DNA from: Actinopolyspora lacussalsi subsp. righensis
Lineage (GTDB): Bacteria > Actinomycetota > Actinomycetes > Mycobacteriales > Pseudonocardiaceae
DNA: 64,000 nucleotides
NCBI RefSeq assembly: GCF_900116555.1
Contig: NZ_FPAT01000002.1
Span: forward strand, 124,001-188,000
Reading direction: 5' to 3'
Shown here one piece after another: positions 46,514 to 55,437 of this stretch. Each line of letters opens with the position of its first letter. Within the stretch, counting starts at the first letter, position 1. The position numbers were made by a program, and so were the translations under genes. The notes under the pieces were generated by a model. It had not been told where the DNA came from. It made no database searches and worked only from the letters and a program-made list of their open reading frames with translations.

Positions 46514-47527
46514 TTATCCCGGTTCGTCGGCCTCGCGGCGCGGCATGACGTCGTGCACCCGTCGCAACCGGTCCAGCCAGCGGTGTTGCGTCTCCGCCGG
46601 GGGTGTGGCGGCGGCGACCAGCGCGGGGGAGGGGGCGGGGGCACGTCGCGGTACCGGCAGCCATCCGTTCACCGGCAGCAGGGAGTCGCTGACCATGTCG
46701 CCGTCCAGCAGGGCCACCGTGCCGAGGCCACAGGCGAAGGGCAGGTCCGGCAGCGCCCCGGCGAGAGCCAGCTGCGCGGCCAACCCCACACTGCTCTCCA
46801 CCGCGGAAGAGACCACGCAGGGAAGTCCGCAGGAGTCGGCCACCCGCAGCGCGCGTCGGACTCCGCCCAGCGGGGTCGCCTTGATCACCGCCACGTCGGC
46901 CGCCTCCGCGACCGCCACCCGCAGCGGGTCGACGGCCCGCCGAATCGATTCATCCGCCGCTATGCGCACGTTCACACGCCGCCGCACGGTGGCCAGCTCC
47001 GGCACCGTGGGGCAGGGCTGTTCGACGTACTCCAGGCCGGAAGCGGCGCGGTCGAGCTCGCGTATCCGCCGCACCGCCGTGTCGGTGTCCCATGCGGCGT
47101 TGGCGTCCACCCGCACGGCCCCGGAGCCGCCCAGCGCGGCCCGCACCGCCACCAACCGTTCGATGTCGGCCGACTCCGGCTGGCCCGCCTCGGCCACCTT
47201 GACCTTCGCGGTGCGACAACCGGAGTCCGCCACGATCCGGTGGGCCCGCTCCGGATCCACCGCCGGAACGGTGCAGTTGACCGGCACGGCGTCGCGCACC
47301 GGCTCGGGCCAGCTCTCGAAACAACTCTCCAGGGCGGTGCGCAGCCACGGGGCCGAATCCGCGTCCGAGTAGTCCTCGAACGGGCAGAACTCCCCCCACC
47401 CCGCGGGGCCGCTGAGCAGCACGCCCTGTCTGGTGGTGACTCCACGGAATCTCGTACGCATCGGCAGGCTGTAGACGCGCACCGCGTCGAGTTCGGCCAG
47501 GTCGAGTTCGCGATCGGTGGAGCACAT
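46514..47527 (-). CDS. menC: o-Succinylbenzoate synthase
   Basis: MenC makes o-succinylbenzoate in menaquinone synthesis. The 337-residue enolase-superfamily product shows VKVAEAGQ (catalytic Lys), RVDANAAWD (metal Asp), EYVEQPC (metal Glu), ADESIRR (metal Asp) and IKATPLGGVRRAL (second Lys). ATG 47527 (MCSTDRELDLAELDAVRVYSLPM) was preferred to the frame open 75 bases upstream. No other men gene is nearby. It is convergent with nothing; the next gene upstream on the same strand is the SUFU paralogue, with a repeat between. Confidence 0.92.
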   Translation of the reverse strand: MCSTDRELDLAELDAVRVYSLPMRTRFRGVTTRQGVLLSGPAGWGEFCPFEDYSDADSAPWLRTALESCFESWPEPVRDAVPVNCTVPAVDPERAHRIVADSGCRTAKVKVAEAGQPESADIERLVAVRAALGGSGAVRVDANAAWDTDTAVRRIRELDRAASGLEYVEQPCPTVPELATVRRRVNVRIAADESIRRAVDPLRVAVAEAADVAVIKATPLGGVRRALRVADSCGLPCVVSSAVESSVGLAAQLALAGALPDLPFACGLGTVALLDGDMVSDSLLPVNGWLPVPRRAPAPSPALVAAATPPAETQHRWLDRLRRVHDVMPRREADEPG

Positions 47528-47644
47528 GACTTCGATCCTGGCACGTGCGTACCAACTCGGGCACGGGTTTGGAGCCAACACCACACCGTCGGCGGTGGTC
47601 ACCGCCGAGCGGTGGTAATGCGTTGTTGGGTCGGGGTGTCTCCG

Positions 47645-47720
47645 TCGAAGTACCTACTCGATGTCGGGCCTCGCCGGAGCGAGAGTCCGCGAGAGGTTCC
47701 GTCACCCGAGCACGGCGAAA
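47645..47720 (-). repeat. Degenerate half copy of the GTAGCGACCTAC element
   Basis: On the minus strand the order is GCCGTGCTCGGGTGACGG, AACCTCTCGCGGACTCTCG, CTCCGGCGAGGCCCGACAT and CGAGTAGGTAC. It is close to the left half of copies B and C; the apex is degenerate and the right arm is missing. Confidence 0.7.
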
Positions 47721-47750
47721 ACCGAGCCGACGAAGTCCCGAGCGCTGTGC

Positions 47751-48347
47751 TCAGGCCACGCTTGGCCTGCCGATGTCGAAGACGTCGACCTCGAAGCGTG
47801 CCCACTGCTGCCGCAGCGCCGCGACGCCCCGGTCGAGCGCGAAGTTCAGCTCACCCAGGGTGACCGGCAGCAGCGTGAACACCTGCAGCTGTTCCACCCC
47901 CTGCGCGTCGGTGAACCGGGTGAACTCGGGCGGGAACAGCGGGTGCCCACCCGCCAGCAGCGCGTGGAACTCGGTACCGGCCAGCAGCGGTTTGTCGTTC
48001 GGCACGAGCTGATCCGGCACCAGGTGGGTCCCGTTCCGCACCAGCAGTTCCGCCGAGATGTCCACCAGGTACCGGGCCGCCTCGGCCTGTTCCCGGTAGA
48101 CCGTGCACGCCAGCTCCTGTGCCGGCTCCGCACCGATCGGTTGAAAACGCAGCCCCGAGCTGATCACCGAGCTGAGGTGGTATTCGTCCAGGTGGAAGAA
48201 CACCAGACCGTAGCCGCGGTCGGGACCGTGCACGTTCGGTGGTTCCGCCTCGGACGGTGTTCCCGCGTACCGTTCCAGATTCTCTGCCAACCCGACGAAG
48301 CGGTGAGCCCCGCCTATCGCGGGTGTCGCGTCGTTCCCGGTGCTCAT
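47751..48347 (-). CDS. Suppressor-of-fused (SUFU) domain protein, paralogue 2
   Basis: A 198-residue SUFU-fold protein, homologous along its length to the one at 25.2 kb: HRFVGLAENLERYAG, GPDRGYGLVFFHLDE, AQELACTVYREQAEAARYLV, PDQLVPNDKPLLAGTEFHALL, HPLFPPEF and a C-terminus FTLLPVTLGELNFALDRG...DVFDIGRPSVA. ATG 48347 follows GGAGGG by 6 bases. No toxin gene adjoins it. In polymorphic toxin systems SUFU proteins serve as immunity proteins, so a standing-alone pair might be orphan immunity, or do something else. It is followed by a repeat element. Confidence 0.82.
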   Translation of the reverse strand: MSTGNDATPAIGGAHRFVGLAENLERYAGTPSEAEPPNVHGPDRGYGLVFFHLDEYHLSSVISSGLRFQPIGAEPAQELACTVYREQAEAARYLVDISAELLVRNGTHLVPDQLVPNDKPLLAGTEFHALLAGGHPLFPPEFTRFTDAQGVEQLQVFTLLPVTLGELNFALDRGVAALRQQWARFEVDVFDIGRPSVA

Positions 48348-48458
48348 CCTGGCCCTCCAGCATCCTCCGCCTGCGGTGGTGTCCAACTACGGGCGCCGAA
48401 GCGGGATCGGCCCACCACGAGCCGTGCCCCGCGCCGCCGGGAGCGGGGCAATCGCCTC

Positions 48459-50123
48459 TCACCCGTCCACATCGGGAACGGCAGGGCCCAGCAGGTCCTC
48501 GGAGTCCATTATCCGGTAGGCGTAGCCCTGTTCGGTGAGGAAGCGTTGCCGGTGTGCAGCGTAGTCGGTGTCCAGGGTGTCCCTGGCAACCACCGAGTAG
48601 AAGTGCGCCTGGCCGCCTTCCGTCTTCGGCCGCAGCAGCCTGCCCAGCCGTTGGGCCTCCTCCTGCCGCGAACCGAACGTACCGGACACCTGCACGGCCA
48701 CCGATGCCTCCGGGAGGTCGATGGAGAAGTTGGCGACCTTGGAGACCACCAGCCGGTTGATCTCACCACGCCGGAAGGAGTCGTAGAGGGCCTCGCGCTC
48801 CTTGTTCCTGGTCGAGCCCTCGATGATCGGAGCGTCCAGCTCCTGGCCCAGTTCGTGCAGTTGTTCCAGGTAGGCACCGATCACGAGCGCGGGCTCACCG
48901 GGGTGCTGGTCCAGGATCGCCCGTACCACCGACGCCTTGGTCCGTGCGGTGGCACACACCTTGTAGCGCTCCTCGGCTTCGGCGGTGGCGTACTCGATCC
49001 GTTCGTTCTCGGTCAGCGTCACGCGCACCTCGGCGCAGTCGGCGGGCGCGATCCAGCCCTGCGCCTCGATCTCCTTCCACGGTGCGTCGAACCGCTTGGG
49101 ACCGATCAGCGAGAACACGTCGCTCTCCCGACCGTCCTCCCGCACGAGGGTGGCGGTCAGACCGAGGCGACGCCTGGACTGGAGATCGGCGGTCATCCGG
49201 AACACCGGTGCGGGAAGCAGGTGCACCTCGTCGTAGACGATCAGCCCCCAGTCCCGGGACTCGAACAGGTCGAGGTGCTGGTACTCGCCCTTGGACTTGC
49301 GGGTTATCACCTGGTAGGTGGCGATGGTGACCGGCCGGATCTCCTTCTGCTCGCCGGAGTACTCGCCGATCTCGTCCTCGGTCAGCGAGGTTCGTTCCAC
49401 CAGTTCGCGCTTCCACTGTCGCCCGGCGACCGTGTTGGTGACCAGGATCAGCGTGGTGGCGCCCGCTTCGGCCATGGCCGCCGCGCCGACCAGCGTCTTA
49501 CCGGCGCCGCAGGGTAGCACGACCACTCCCGAGCCTCCCGCCCAGAAGGAGTCCACGGCCTGTCGCTGGTAGTCACGCAGCTGCCAACCGTGCTGTCGCA
49601 GCGAGATCGCATGGGCCTCGCCGTCCACGTAGCCCGCCAGGTCCTCGGCGGGCCATCCCAGTTTGAGCAGGGTCTGCTTGAGCCTCCCGCGCTCGCTGGG
49701 ATGCACCACCACGGTGTCGTCGTCCAGCCGCGACCCCACCATGGGTTTGACTTTCTTGCTGCGCAGCACCTCTTCGAGCACGGCACGGTCCCGCGCCGTC
49801 AGCACCAGGCCGTGTGCCGGGTCGTTGGACAGTTCCAGCCTGCCGTAACGCCCCATCGTCTCGACGATGTCGACGAGCAGCGGCTGCGGAACCGGGTACC
49901 TGGAGTTGTTGACCAACGCGTCGACCACCTGCTCGGGGTCGTGCCCAGCGGCCCGTGCGTTCCAGAGCGCGAGCGGGGTCACCCGGTAGGTGTGGACGTG
50001 TTCCGGTGCTCGCTCCAACTCGGCGAACGGTGCGATCGCGATTCGGGCCTGTTCGGCCCCGGGGTGATCGACCTCCAGTAGGACGGTCTTGTCCGATTGG
50101 ACGATCAGCGGTCCGTCAGTCAC
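48459..50123 (-). CDS. XPB-type DNA repair helicase
   Basis: A 554-residue SF2 helicase of the bacterial XPB (Ercc3) family. An N-terminal domain precedes QLRDYQRQAVDSFWAGGSGVVVLPCGAGKTLVG (Q-motif and Walker A near 202-209), the DEVH box (about 296-299), motif III LTATLVR and C-terminal motifs VSGTFGSRQEEAQRLGRLLRPK with the ARG finger region. It unwinds DNA 3'-to-5' in vitro in mycobacterial homologues; the physiological role is unclear. In many actinobacteria the helicase-associated partner gene is adjacent; here it is 11.5 kb away at 61.6 kb. Confidence 0.95.
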   Translation of the reverse strand: MTDGPLIVQSDKTVLLEVDHPGAEQARIAIAPFAELERAPEHVHTYRVTPLALWNARAAGHDPEQVVDALVNNSRYPVPQPLLVDIVETMGRYGRLELSNDPAHGLVLTARDRAVLEEVLRSKKVKPMVGSRLDDDTVVVHPSERGRLKQTLLKLGWPAEDLAGYVDGEAHAISLRQHGWQLRDYQRQAVDSFWAGGSGVVVLPCGAGKTLVGAAAMAEAGATTLILVTNTVAGRQWKRELVERTSLTEDEIGEYSGEQKEIRPVTIATYQVITRKSKGEYQHLDLFESRDWGLIVYDEVHLLPAPVFRMTADLQSRRRLGLTATLVREDGRESDVFSLIGPKRFDAPWKEIEAQGWIAPADCAEVRVTLTENERIEYATAEAEERYKVCATARTKASVVRAILDQHPGEPALVIGAYLEQLHELGQELDAPIIEGSTRNKEREALYDSFRRGEINRLVVSKVANFSIDLPEASVAVQVSGTFGSRQEEAQRLGRLLRPKTEGGQAHFYSVVARDTLDTDYAAHRQRFLTEQGYAYRIMDSEDLLGPAVPDVDG

Positions 50124-50501
50124 GTGCTCGCTCCTGGCTGAACTGGATCGGTGCTGGTGTGCGCGGCGCGGTCACCACCGGCGCAACGGGTTCCCGACCG
50201 TCGAGTATTCCACCGCCGACGGAGCGTGCCACAGTGTCGCGCACCACGGTACCCGTCGAGGCGGCCGGCGGGATGGATGTCGATCTCGCGCGAGATCGGT
50301 GCCCACTCGCGCGGATGTGCGGTTCGCCACGGTCTGGCGAACGGGCTCCGCGTCCGGCGGCGTGGAGGACAAAACTCCTGTTGCGGTGAGATTCCATTGC
50401 GACAACACTTGTCCGGTTCGTCGGAAAACGAGCTCCCGGCATGTCGTCCGCCTCCAGTATTTTCTTCGTCCGAAAGAGTGAAAGCTATCGAAGAGGACGG
50501 C
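50124..50501. other. 378-bp divergent intergenic region with a perfect palindrome
   Basis: Between XPB and the Cys-rich membrane protein. A perfect 18-bp palindrome CGATCTCGCGCGAGATCG lies at 50281-50298, similar to but not the same as the short hairpin family. No other ORF is supported. Confidence 0.6.
50281..50298. repeat. Perfect 18-bp palindrome, variant of short hairpin family
   Basis: CGATCTCGCGCGAGATCG reads the same on both strands. It shares CGAT...CTCGCG...ATCG with the hairpin family but has no loop asymmetry. Confidence 0.8.
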
Positions 50502-51152
50502 GTGAGTACTCCATCGCAACCACCCGACCCGGCGGAACAGCCCGAACAGCAGCGGGCAGCGGAAGAACCCGCCCTCGGAGCCGAAGAAGAACAGCCCACC
50601 TCCGAAGCGGGAGAGGGCAAGTCTCGTAAACCGCTGGTGATCACACTCACCACGCTCGGCGTGGCGGTGCTGCTCGGAGTCCTCGGGACGTTCGCCCTCG
50701 GGCCGCTGCGGTCGAACATCACCGAAGCGATCTCGGGTTTCACGGGGCCGAACATCGAGAAGGGTGACTGCCTCGACATGATCGAGGCAGGGCTGGAGGA
50801 CTTCGAACAGGAAAAGGTCGAGTGCGGCTCCGACGCCTCGGACTACAAGATCGTCAAACATCAGACGGGTAGTACGAGCTGCACCGACAAGGAGGACTAC
50901 TACCAAGTCCTGACCTTCGACAATGACGTCTACTGCATGGTTCTGGACGTCACTCCGGAGGACTGTCTGTGGGTGCAGGGCGATCAGTACCTGGATACCA
51001 AGGTCGGCTGCGAGTCGGACAGGGCCTCGTTGAACGTGACCAAGGTCGCCGACAAGAGCGACAAGAACGTCTGCGCCCCCGGCTCCTACTACGCGACCTA
51101 CCCCGAGCTCTCCCGCACGGTGTGCATGCAGGAAATCGGTGGTAAGGGCTGA
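50502..51152 (+). CDS. Membrane-anchored Cys-rich extracytoplasmic protein (LppU-like)
   Basis: A 216-residue protein. The cytoplasmic N-terminus is acidic and Pro/Glu-rich (MSTPSQPPDPAEQPEQQRAA), followed by one transmembrane helix (about 47-67) and an external domain with eight Cys in four likely disulfides (GDCLDM, VECGS, TSCTD, YCMVLD, EDCLWV, VGCESD, NVCAPG, TVCMQ). The spacing resembles the LppU/SCO3897 group of actinomycete wall proteins; that link is tentative. GTG 50502 is the best start. It is divergent from XPB and convergent with the ABC operon, with a strong terminator between. Confidence 0.7.
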   Translation: MSTPSQPPDPAEQPEQQRAAEEPALGAEEEQPTSEAGEGKSRKPLVITLTTLGVAVLLGVLGTFALGPLRSNITEAISGFTGPNIEKGDCLDMIEAGLEDFEQEKVECGSDASDYKIVKHQTGSTSCTDKEDYYQVLTFDNDVYCMVLDVTPEDCLWVQGDQYLDTKVGCESDRASLNVTKVADKSDKNVCAPGSYYATYPELSRTVCMQEIGGKG

Positions 51153-51360
51153 AGCACTGGGGCGATCGTCCCCGCGAACGGACTCGCCGAGTGTTCGTTC
51201 GATATCGGCGGTGCCGACCCGCGATCCCGCGGGTGGCGCCGTCGTGTTTCTCCCGCGGCGCGTTCTCCCGTGGACGACGTTCGTGCGCCGTAGCCGGTCA
51301 CGCGATGTCGGACGTGATGTCGCACCGCTCGCGGTGAAACCCACCCGCGCTCGGGTGACC

Positions 51361-51396
51361 GGAGCCGCCCGCCGCCGGACGGTGGCGGGCGGCTCC
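51361..51396. terminator. Bidirectional terminator
   Basis: GGAGCCGCCCGCC (51361-51373) and GGCGGGCGGCTCC (51384-51396) pair perfectly over 13 bp between two convergent genes. Confidence 0.88.
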
Positions 51397-51428
51397 TCGC
51401 GTCACGGGTGGATCGTGCCGTGCGCGGG

Positions 51429-52661
51429 TCACCTCGAGTCGCGTGTCGCCGCGTGCTCCGTAGTGGATTCGGTGGATTCAGCCGTGCCGGCGGTCTCCGT
51501 TTCTGACTTCGCCCCGTCGGCTTCGGAACCAACCGCTGTTTCGACCACCGCGTCGTCTTCGGAGTCCGCTTCGCGGGGCGCGCCCGATTCCGCGTGGGAA
51601 TCCTGGTCTTCCTCGCGAGCGGCTTCTTCCGTCCTGGAGCGGTCCTCGCCGGACTCCGGCTCGGTCTCGGAATCCGGCTTCGCATCGTCGGCCGATTCCG
51701 TGTCGTCCTCCGGAACCGTGTCCTCGGTACGCTCGGCCGCGTCTTCCGGAGTCTCCTCGGAGGCGCGTTCGTCCGCGACCTCCGCGGTATCCGCGGGCCC
51801 GGTGCTCGGCTCACCAGCGCTTTCCGCAGTGGCCCGCTGCTCACGGCTTCGCAACAACCGGGCTATCTCGCCACGCAGTTGAACGAAGGTCTCCGACTCG
51901 CGCGTACTGATCTGGTCGCGGTCCTCACCGAGTTCGACCGGCAGATCGGCCACTATGGAGGCGGGGGACTTCGACAGCACCAGCACCCGGTCGCTGAGGT
52001 ACACGCTCTCGTCGATGTCGTGGGTGACCAGCAGAATCGTGGTGTCCTGCTCCTTGCGCACCTGCAGCAGCAGGTCCTCCAGCTCGAACCTAGTCTGCGC
52101 GTCCACCGAGGCGAAGGGTTCGTCCATCAGCAGCAGCGCGGGACGGCAAGCCAGCGCCCGGGCGATGGCCACGCGCTGCTGCATGCCGCCGGAGAGCTGC
52201 CAGGGGTACTTGCGTTCCGAACCGGACAGTCCCACCCACCGCAGGGTCTGCTCCGCCCGTTCGCGGCGCTCGGACTTGCCGATGCCGCGGGAGCGCAGCG
52301 GGAACTCGATGTTGCCGCGCACGCTCATCCACGGAAACAGCGAACGGCTGTAGTCCTGGAAGACGACAGCCAGGTCCTCCGGAACACCTCGCACCAGGTC
52401 GCCGTGCATCCGCACCTCGCCGCGACTCGGCGCGATCAGGGAGGCCAGGCAACGCAGCAGCGTCGACTTGCCGCACCCCGAAGGGCCGACGATGCAGGCC
52501 AGCTGGCCCGATTCCACGTCGAACGACACGTCGCCGATCGCGGTGTGCTGTTGACTGCCCGCGTAGGTGTGGCCCAACCCCGTGACTTCCAGCATCTTCG
52601 GCACGGTGTCGCTCCTGTCGGTTATCGGTTCGGATTGCTCCACTGTCAGGGTGTTGGTCAT
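51429..52661 (-). CDS. ABC transporter ATPase (nitrate/sulfonate/taurine type) with acidic tail
   Basis: A 410-residue ATPase. The N-terminal 270 residues are a normal SsuB/TauB-like domain: Walker A GPSGCGKST at 59-67, signature LSGGMQQR at about 156-163, Walker B LLLMDEPFAS near 176-185, D-loop and H-loop LLVTHDIDES. The last ~135 residues are a low-complexity acidic tail (runs of D, E, S, T such as ESADDAKPDSETEPESGED) not found in the family. ATG 52661 overlaps the permease stop by 4 bases; an inner ATG (residue 23, MLEVTGLG) could also be used. The substrate is not known. Confidence 0.9.
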   Translation of the reverse strand: MTNTLTVEQSEPITDRSDTVPKMLEVTGLGHTYAGSQQHTAIGDVSFDVESGQLACIVGPSGCGKSTLLRCLASLIAPSRGEVRMHGDLVRGVPEDLAVVFQDYSRSLFPWMSVRGNIEFPLRSRGIGKSERRERAEQTLRWVGLSGSERKYPWQLSGGMQQRVAIARALACRPALLLMDEPFASVDAQTRFELEDLLLQVRKEQDTTILLVTHDIDESVYLSDRVLVLSKSPASIVADLPVELGEDRDQISTRESETFVQLRGEIARLLRSREQRATAESAGEPSTGPADTAEVADERASEETPEDAAERTEDTVPEDDTESADDAKPDSETEPESGEDRSRTEEAAREEDQDSHAESGAPREADSEDDAVVETAVGSEADGAKSETETAGTAESTESTTEHAATRDSR

Positions 52662-53464
52662 TGCGGCACCGCCTTGAGGACACGGCTCTCGACAGCCGAG
52701 AGGATCGCGTTCAGCACGTAGCCGAGAACGCCGATGAGTACGATTCCGCCCCAGAGCTGTTCGTAGTCGAGCTGGTCGCGTGCCAGCACCATCGCGTGAC
52801 CCAGGCCGTCGCTGGCCCCGACCAGCTCCGAGATCACCATCATGATCAGCGCCAGCGAGAGGCTGATCCGCAGCCCCGCGAAGATCTTCGGCACGGCGCT
52901 GGGAAGCACCACCGAGCCGAACCAGAGCGGACGGGATATCCGGAAGGCACGGGCGGTCTCGGTCTTGGTGACGTCCACCGAACGCGCGCCGTCGGCGCTG
53001 TTGAGCAGGATCGGCCACACGCAACCGAAGACGATCGTGGCCAGCTGCAGTTTGAACCCGATGCTGAACAGCACCATGAACACCGGCAGCAGCGCCGGGG
53101 GCGGAATGGAACGCGCGAACGACAACAGCGGCCCGATGTAGGCGAGCGCGTTGCGCGAACGGCCCAGTGCCAGCCCGAGGGCCACTCCGGCGACTCCGGC
53201 CACCAGCCATCCCAGCAGCAGCCTGCCGATGCTGGGCAGCACGTCGTCGAACGCGGCTTCGGTGAGGAACAGCGTGCCGATCCCACCGCTGAACCACAGC
53301 TCCCAGGTCCTGGTGACGATCTGGAGCGGGGTGGGGAAGAACGTGCTGTCACCGCCGACAGTGATCGACTGCCAGAGCAGCACGCACACGACCAGCACCG
53401 TGAGCTGCAGCGCCACTCCGGTCAGCCGGCCACGAGTGCGTACCCCGGTTCCTTCGGTACTCAT
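52658..53464 (-). CDS. ABC transporter permease (SsuC/TauC type), second
   Basis: A 268-residue permease with about six transmembrane helices and the EAA-loop segment ETARAFRISRPLWFGSVVLPSAVPKIFAGLRISLSLA. ATG 53464 (MSTEGTGVRT) overlaps the stop of the other permease by 4 bases; an earlier ATG at 53497 lies inside that gene. It probably forms a heterodimer with the first permease. Two different permeases with one ATPase and an NMT1-type binding protein are typical of importers for aromatic sulfonates, thiamine precursors or riboflavin. Confidence 0.9.
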   Translation of the reverse strand: MSTEGTGVRTRGRLTGVALQLTVLVVCVLLWQSITVGGDSTFFPTPLQIVTRTWELWFSGGIGTLFLTEAAFDDVLPSIGRLLLGWLVAGVAGVALGLALGRSRNALAYIGPLLSFARSIPPPALLPVFMVLFSIGFKLQLATIVFGCVWPILLNSADGARSVDVTKTETARAFRISRPLWFGSVVLPSAVPKIFAGLRISLSLALIMMVISELVGASDGLGHAMVLARDQLDYEQLWGGIVLIGVLGYVLNAILSAVESRVLKAVPQ

Positions 53465-54225
53465 GACGTCCCTCCCGCGGGTGCCCAGGTGATCCACTTC
53501 CGCTGTGCGCCGGCCATACCCGCGTTGATCAGATAGCCGAACACGCCCGCGACCAGGGTTCCCGCCAGTACCTGATCCATCCGGCCCGCGCCACTGCTGG
53601 CCAGGTAGATGTAGTGGCCGATCCCACCGTTGCTGCCCATGAGCATCTCGGCACTGATCAGCACGATCAGCGCGGTACTCGCGGACAGCCGCAGACCGGT
53701 GAACACGAACGGGATCACGTTGGGCAGCTTCACTCGCAGCAGCACCTGCGTTCGCGAGATCCGGAACGCCCTGGCGGACTCGAGCAACTGGTCGTCGATC
53801 TCACCGATGGCGTAGATCGTGTTGAACAGCAGTGGCCACAGACCCGCGTAGACGGCCAGAAAGATCTTTCCCGCCGGGCTGCCCGCAGCCACGACCACGA
53901 CCAGCGGGATCAGTGCGACCGAGGGGACGGGGCGGAGGAATTCGATCAGCGCCGTCACCGCGGTGCGCAGCAACGGCACGCTGCCGAGCAGCAGTCCGGC
54001 CGGTACGGCGATCACCGCGCAGAAAAACAGCGCGATCAGCCATGCCAGCACGGTGGCGACCACGTCGCGCAGGAAGTCCTGCTCGCCGAGCATCCGCACG
54101 AGCTCTTGCAGCACTGTGGACGGAGGTGGGAGGTACTGCTGTGGCGCGAGACCGGAACGGCCGACGATCTCGCAAATCACGAGAAAGACGGCGACCCCGA
54201 TCAGCGCGCGTAAGGTGTTACGCAT
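53461..54225 (-). CDS. ABC transporter permease (SsuC/TauC type), first
   Basis: A 254-residue permease with six helices and EAA-loop DDQLLESARAFRISRTQVLLRVKLPNVIPFVFTGLRLSAS. It overlaps the second permease by 4 bases. The gap of 189 bp to the binding-protein gene holds a hairpin that may lower transcription of the permease and ATPase genes. Confidence 0.9.
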   Translation of the reverse strand: MRNTLRALIGVAVFLVICEIVGRSGLAPQQYLPPPSTVLQELVRMLGEQDFLRDVVATVLAWLIALFFCAVIAVPAGLLLGSVPLLRTAVTALIEFLRPVPSVALIPLVVVVAAGSPAGKIFLAVYAGLWPLLFNTIYAIGEIDDQLLESARAFRISRTQVLLRVKLPNVIPFVFTGLRLSASTALIVLISAEMLMGSNGGIGHYIYLASSGAGRMDQVLAGTLVAGVFGYLINAGMAGAQRKWITWAPAGGTS

Positions 54226-54369
54226 GGTTTCCTGACTGGTTCCGATGGTTTGGCCGGGATCCGTCGATCCGGGACACTGTTACGAGTTCGTCCCGCCGGG
54301 AGCTTGGGCCCGGCGAGCGCCTCGCCGTCCCGGGCGGAAAACCTCGATCAGTCGAGCGGCAAAGCAAAC

Positions 54370-54394
54370 GCCGGGCCGCGTTCGGCGGCCCGGC
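54370..54394 (-). terminator. Attenuator/terminator hairpin after the binding-protein gene
   Basis: GCCGGGCCGC (54370-54379) and GCGGCCCGGC (54385-54394) pair perfectly. In the direction of transcription GTTTGCTTTG follows. Located 20 bp after the binding-protein stop and before the permease genes, it fits the common scheme of higher binding-protein output. Confidence 0.75.
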
Positions 54395-54414
54395 TGGTGT
54401 TGCTCGTCCTCAGG

Positions 54415-55437
54415 TCACTCGCTGCTTTCGGGCGCCTGGTAGAGCATCGTCTTGATCTCGAACTGGTTCGCCGGGAGCTCACCGTTGTTCTCCATCAGGC
54501 TCACGACGCTCTTGAGCCTGCTGGCTTCGAGCGTCGAGGGGTAGGTGCCGATCGTGACCAGCGAAGCCGTCTTCGGCTCGATCTTGGTGTAGTCCGGCAG
54601 CAGTTCCTCGACCGCGTTGCGGTCGCCGTTGGCCTCGGCCTGGGCCTTCGACATCACGCGCTGGAACTTGGCGGCGGCTTCGGAGTTCTGCTCGACCCAA
54701 TCGCTGGTGGCGGCGTAGCCGGCGATCGGCATGTTCGCGGTCGGGCCGGAGGCCTGGTCGAGCAGGGTCTCCGCGCCGAGCTGGTTGGCACGGGAGATGA
54801 AGGGCTCGATCACCGAGGCAGCCGCGACATCGCCCCGCTCCAGTGCGGCGGGCATGTCCGGGAAGTCCATCGTGACGAACTCGATCTTGCTGGTGTCGAC
54901 ACCTCGGGTCTGCAACGCGCTCACCGCGGTGAGTTCGTTGAGGTTGGCCCGCGTGTTCACGGCCACCTTCTTGCCCTCGAGCTCGGCGGGCTCCTGGACC
55001 GTTCCGTCCGGCATGTGCATCAGCAGGAAGGTGCCCTTGGTGGCCTGGTAGGCGTCCGAGATGGCCTTGACGTCCACCTTGTCCTGCTGCTTGGCCCGGA
55101 TGAACGAGACCCAGTTGCCGAAGGTGACGTCCAGCTCGCCGCTGGCGATCTTCGGGATTCCCTGCGCACCACCGGCGATGGTGCTGGTGTTGATCTTCAG
55201 TCCCTCTTCGGCGAAGTAACCCTTGTCCTCGGCCAGGTGCAGTGGTGCCACGTCAACCGCGGGCATGGTGCCCAGGTTGATGGTGGTCATCCCGGAGTTC
55301 GATTCCTCGTTGCCTTCCGAGCCGCTCAGCAGGCCGCAACCGGAAGTCAGGAAAAGACCGATTCCGGCAGCGAGCGCCAGCGCTCTCCGGGACAGTGAGC
55401 GGCCGCTGGGGCCGCCGCGCGTAACAGGTCGAACCAT
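54415..55437 (-). CDS. NMT1/THI5-like ABC substrate-binding lipoprotein
   Basis: A 340-residue lipoprotein. The signal peptide ends in lipobox LTSGC; the mature protein has the NMT1/THI5-like fold opening TINLGTMPAVDVAPLHLAEDKGYFAEEGLKINTS, then SGELDVTFGNWVSFIRAKQQ and a C-terminal IGTYPSTLEASRLKSVVSLM. It would deliver its ligand to the two permeases. ATG 55437 was chosen over 55446. No TPP or FMN riboswitch was seen upstream, so thiamine-precursor or riboflavin uptake is not supported; alkanesulfonate, taurine or nitrate-like ligands are equally possible. Confidence 0.88.
   Translation of the reverse strand: MVRPVTRGGPSGRSLSRRALALAAGIGLFLTSGCGLLSGSEGNEESNSGMTTINLGTMPAVDVAPLHLAEDKGYFAEEGLKINTSTIAGGAQGIPKIASGELDVTFGNWVSFIRAKQQDKVDVKAISDAYQATKGTFLLMHMPDGTVQEPAELEGKKVAVNTRANLNELTAVSALQTRGVDTSKIEFVTMDFPDMPAALERGDVAAASVIEPFISRANQLGAETLLDQASGPTANMPIAGYAATSDWVEQNSEAAAKFQRVMSKAQAEANGDRNAVEELLPDYTKIEPKTASLVTIGTYPSTLEASRLKSVVSLMENNGELPANQFEIKTMLYQAPESSE

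Noticed and set aside
47661..49517. A 618-residue open frame on the plus strand
   Set aside because: It is antisense to the SUFU paralogue and XPB; composition is typical of a GC-rich shadow.
54415..55437. Thiamine-precursor (ThiXYZ) or riboflavin importer
   Set aside because: The binding protein is of NMT1/THI5 type, but no TPP or FMN riboswitch precedes the operon, so the substrate is left open.
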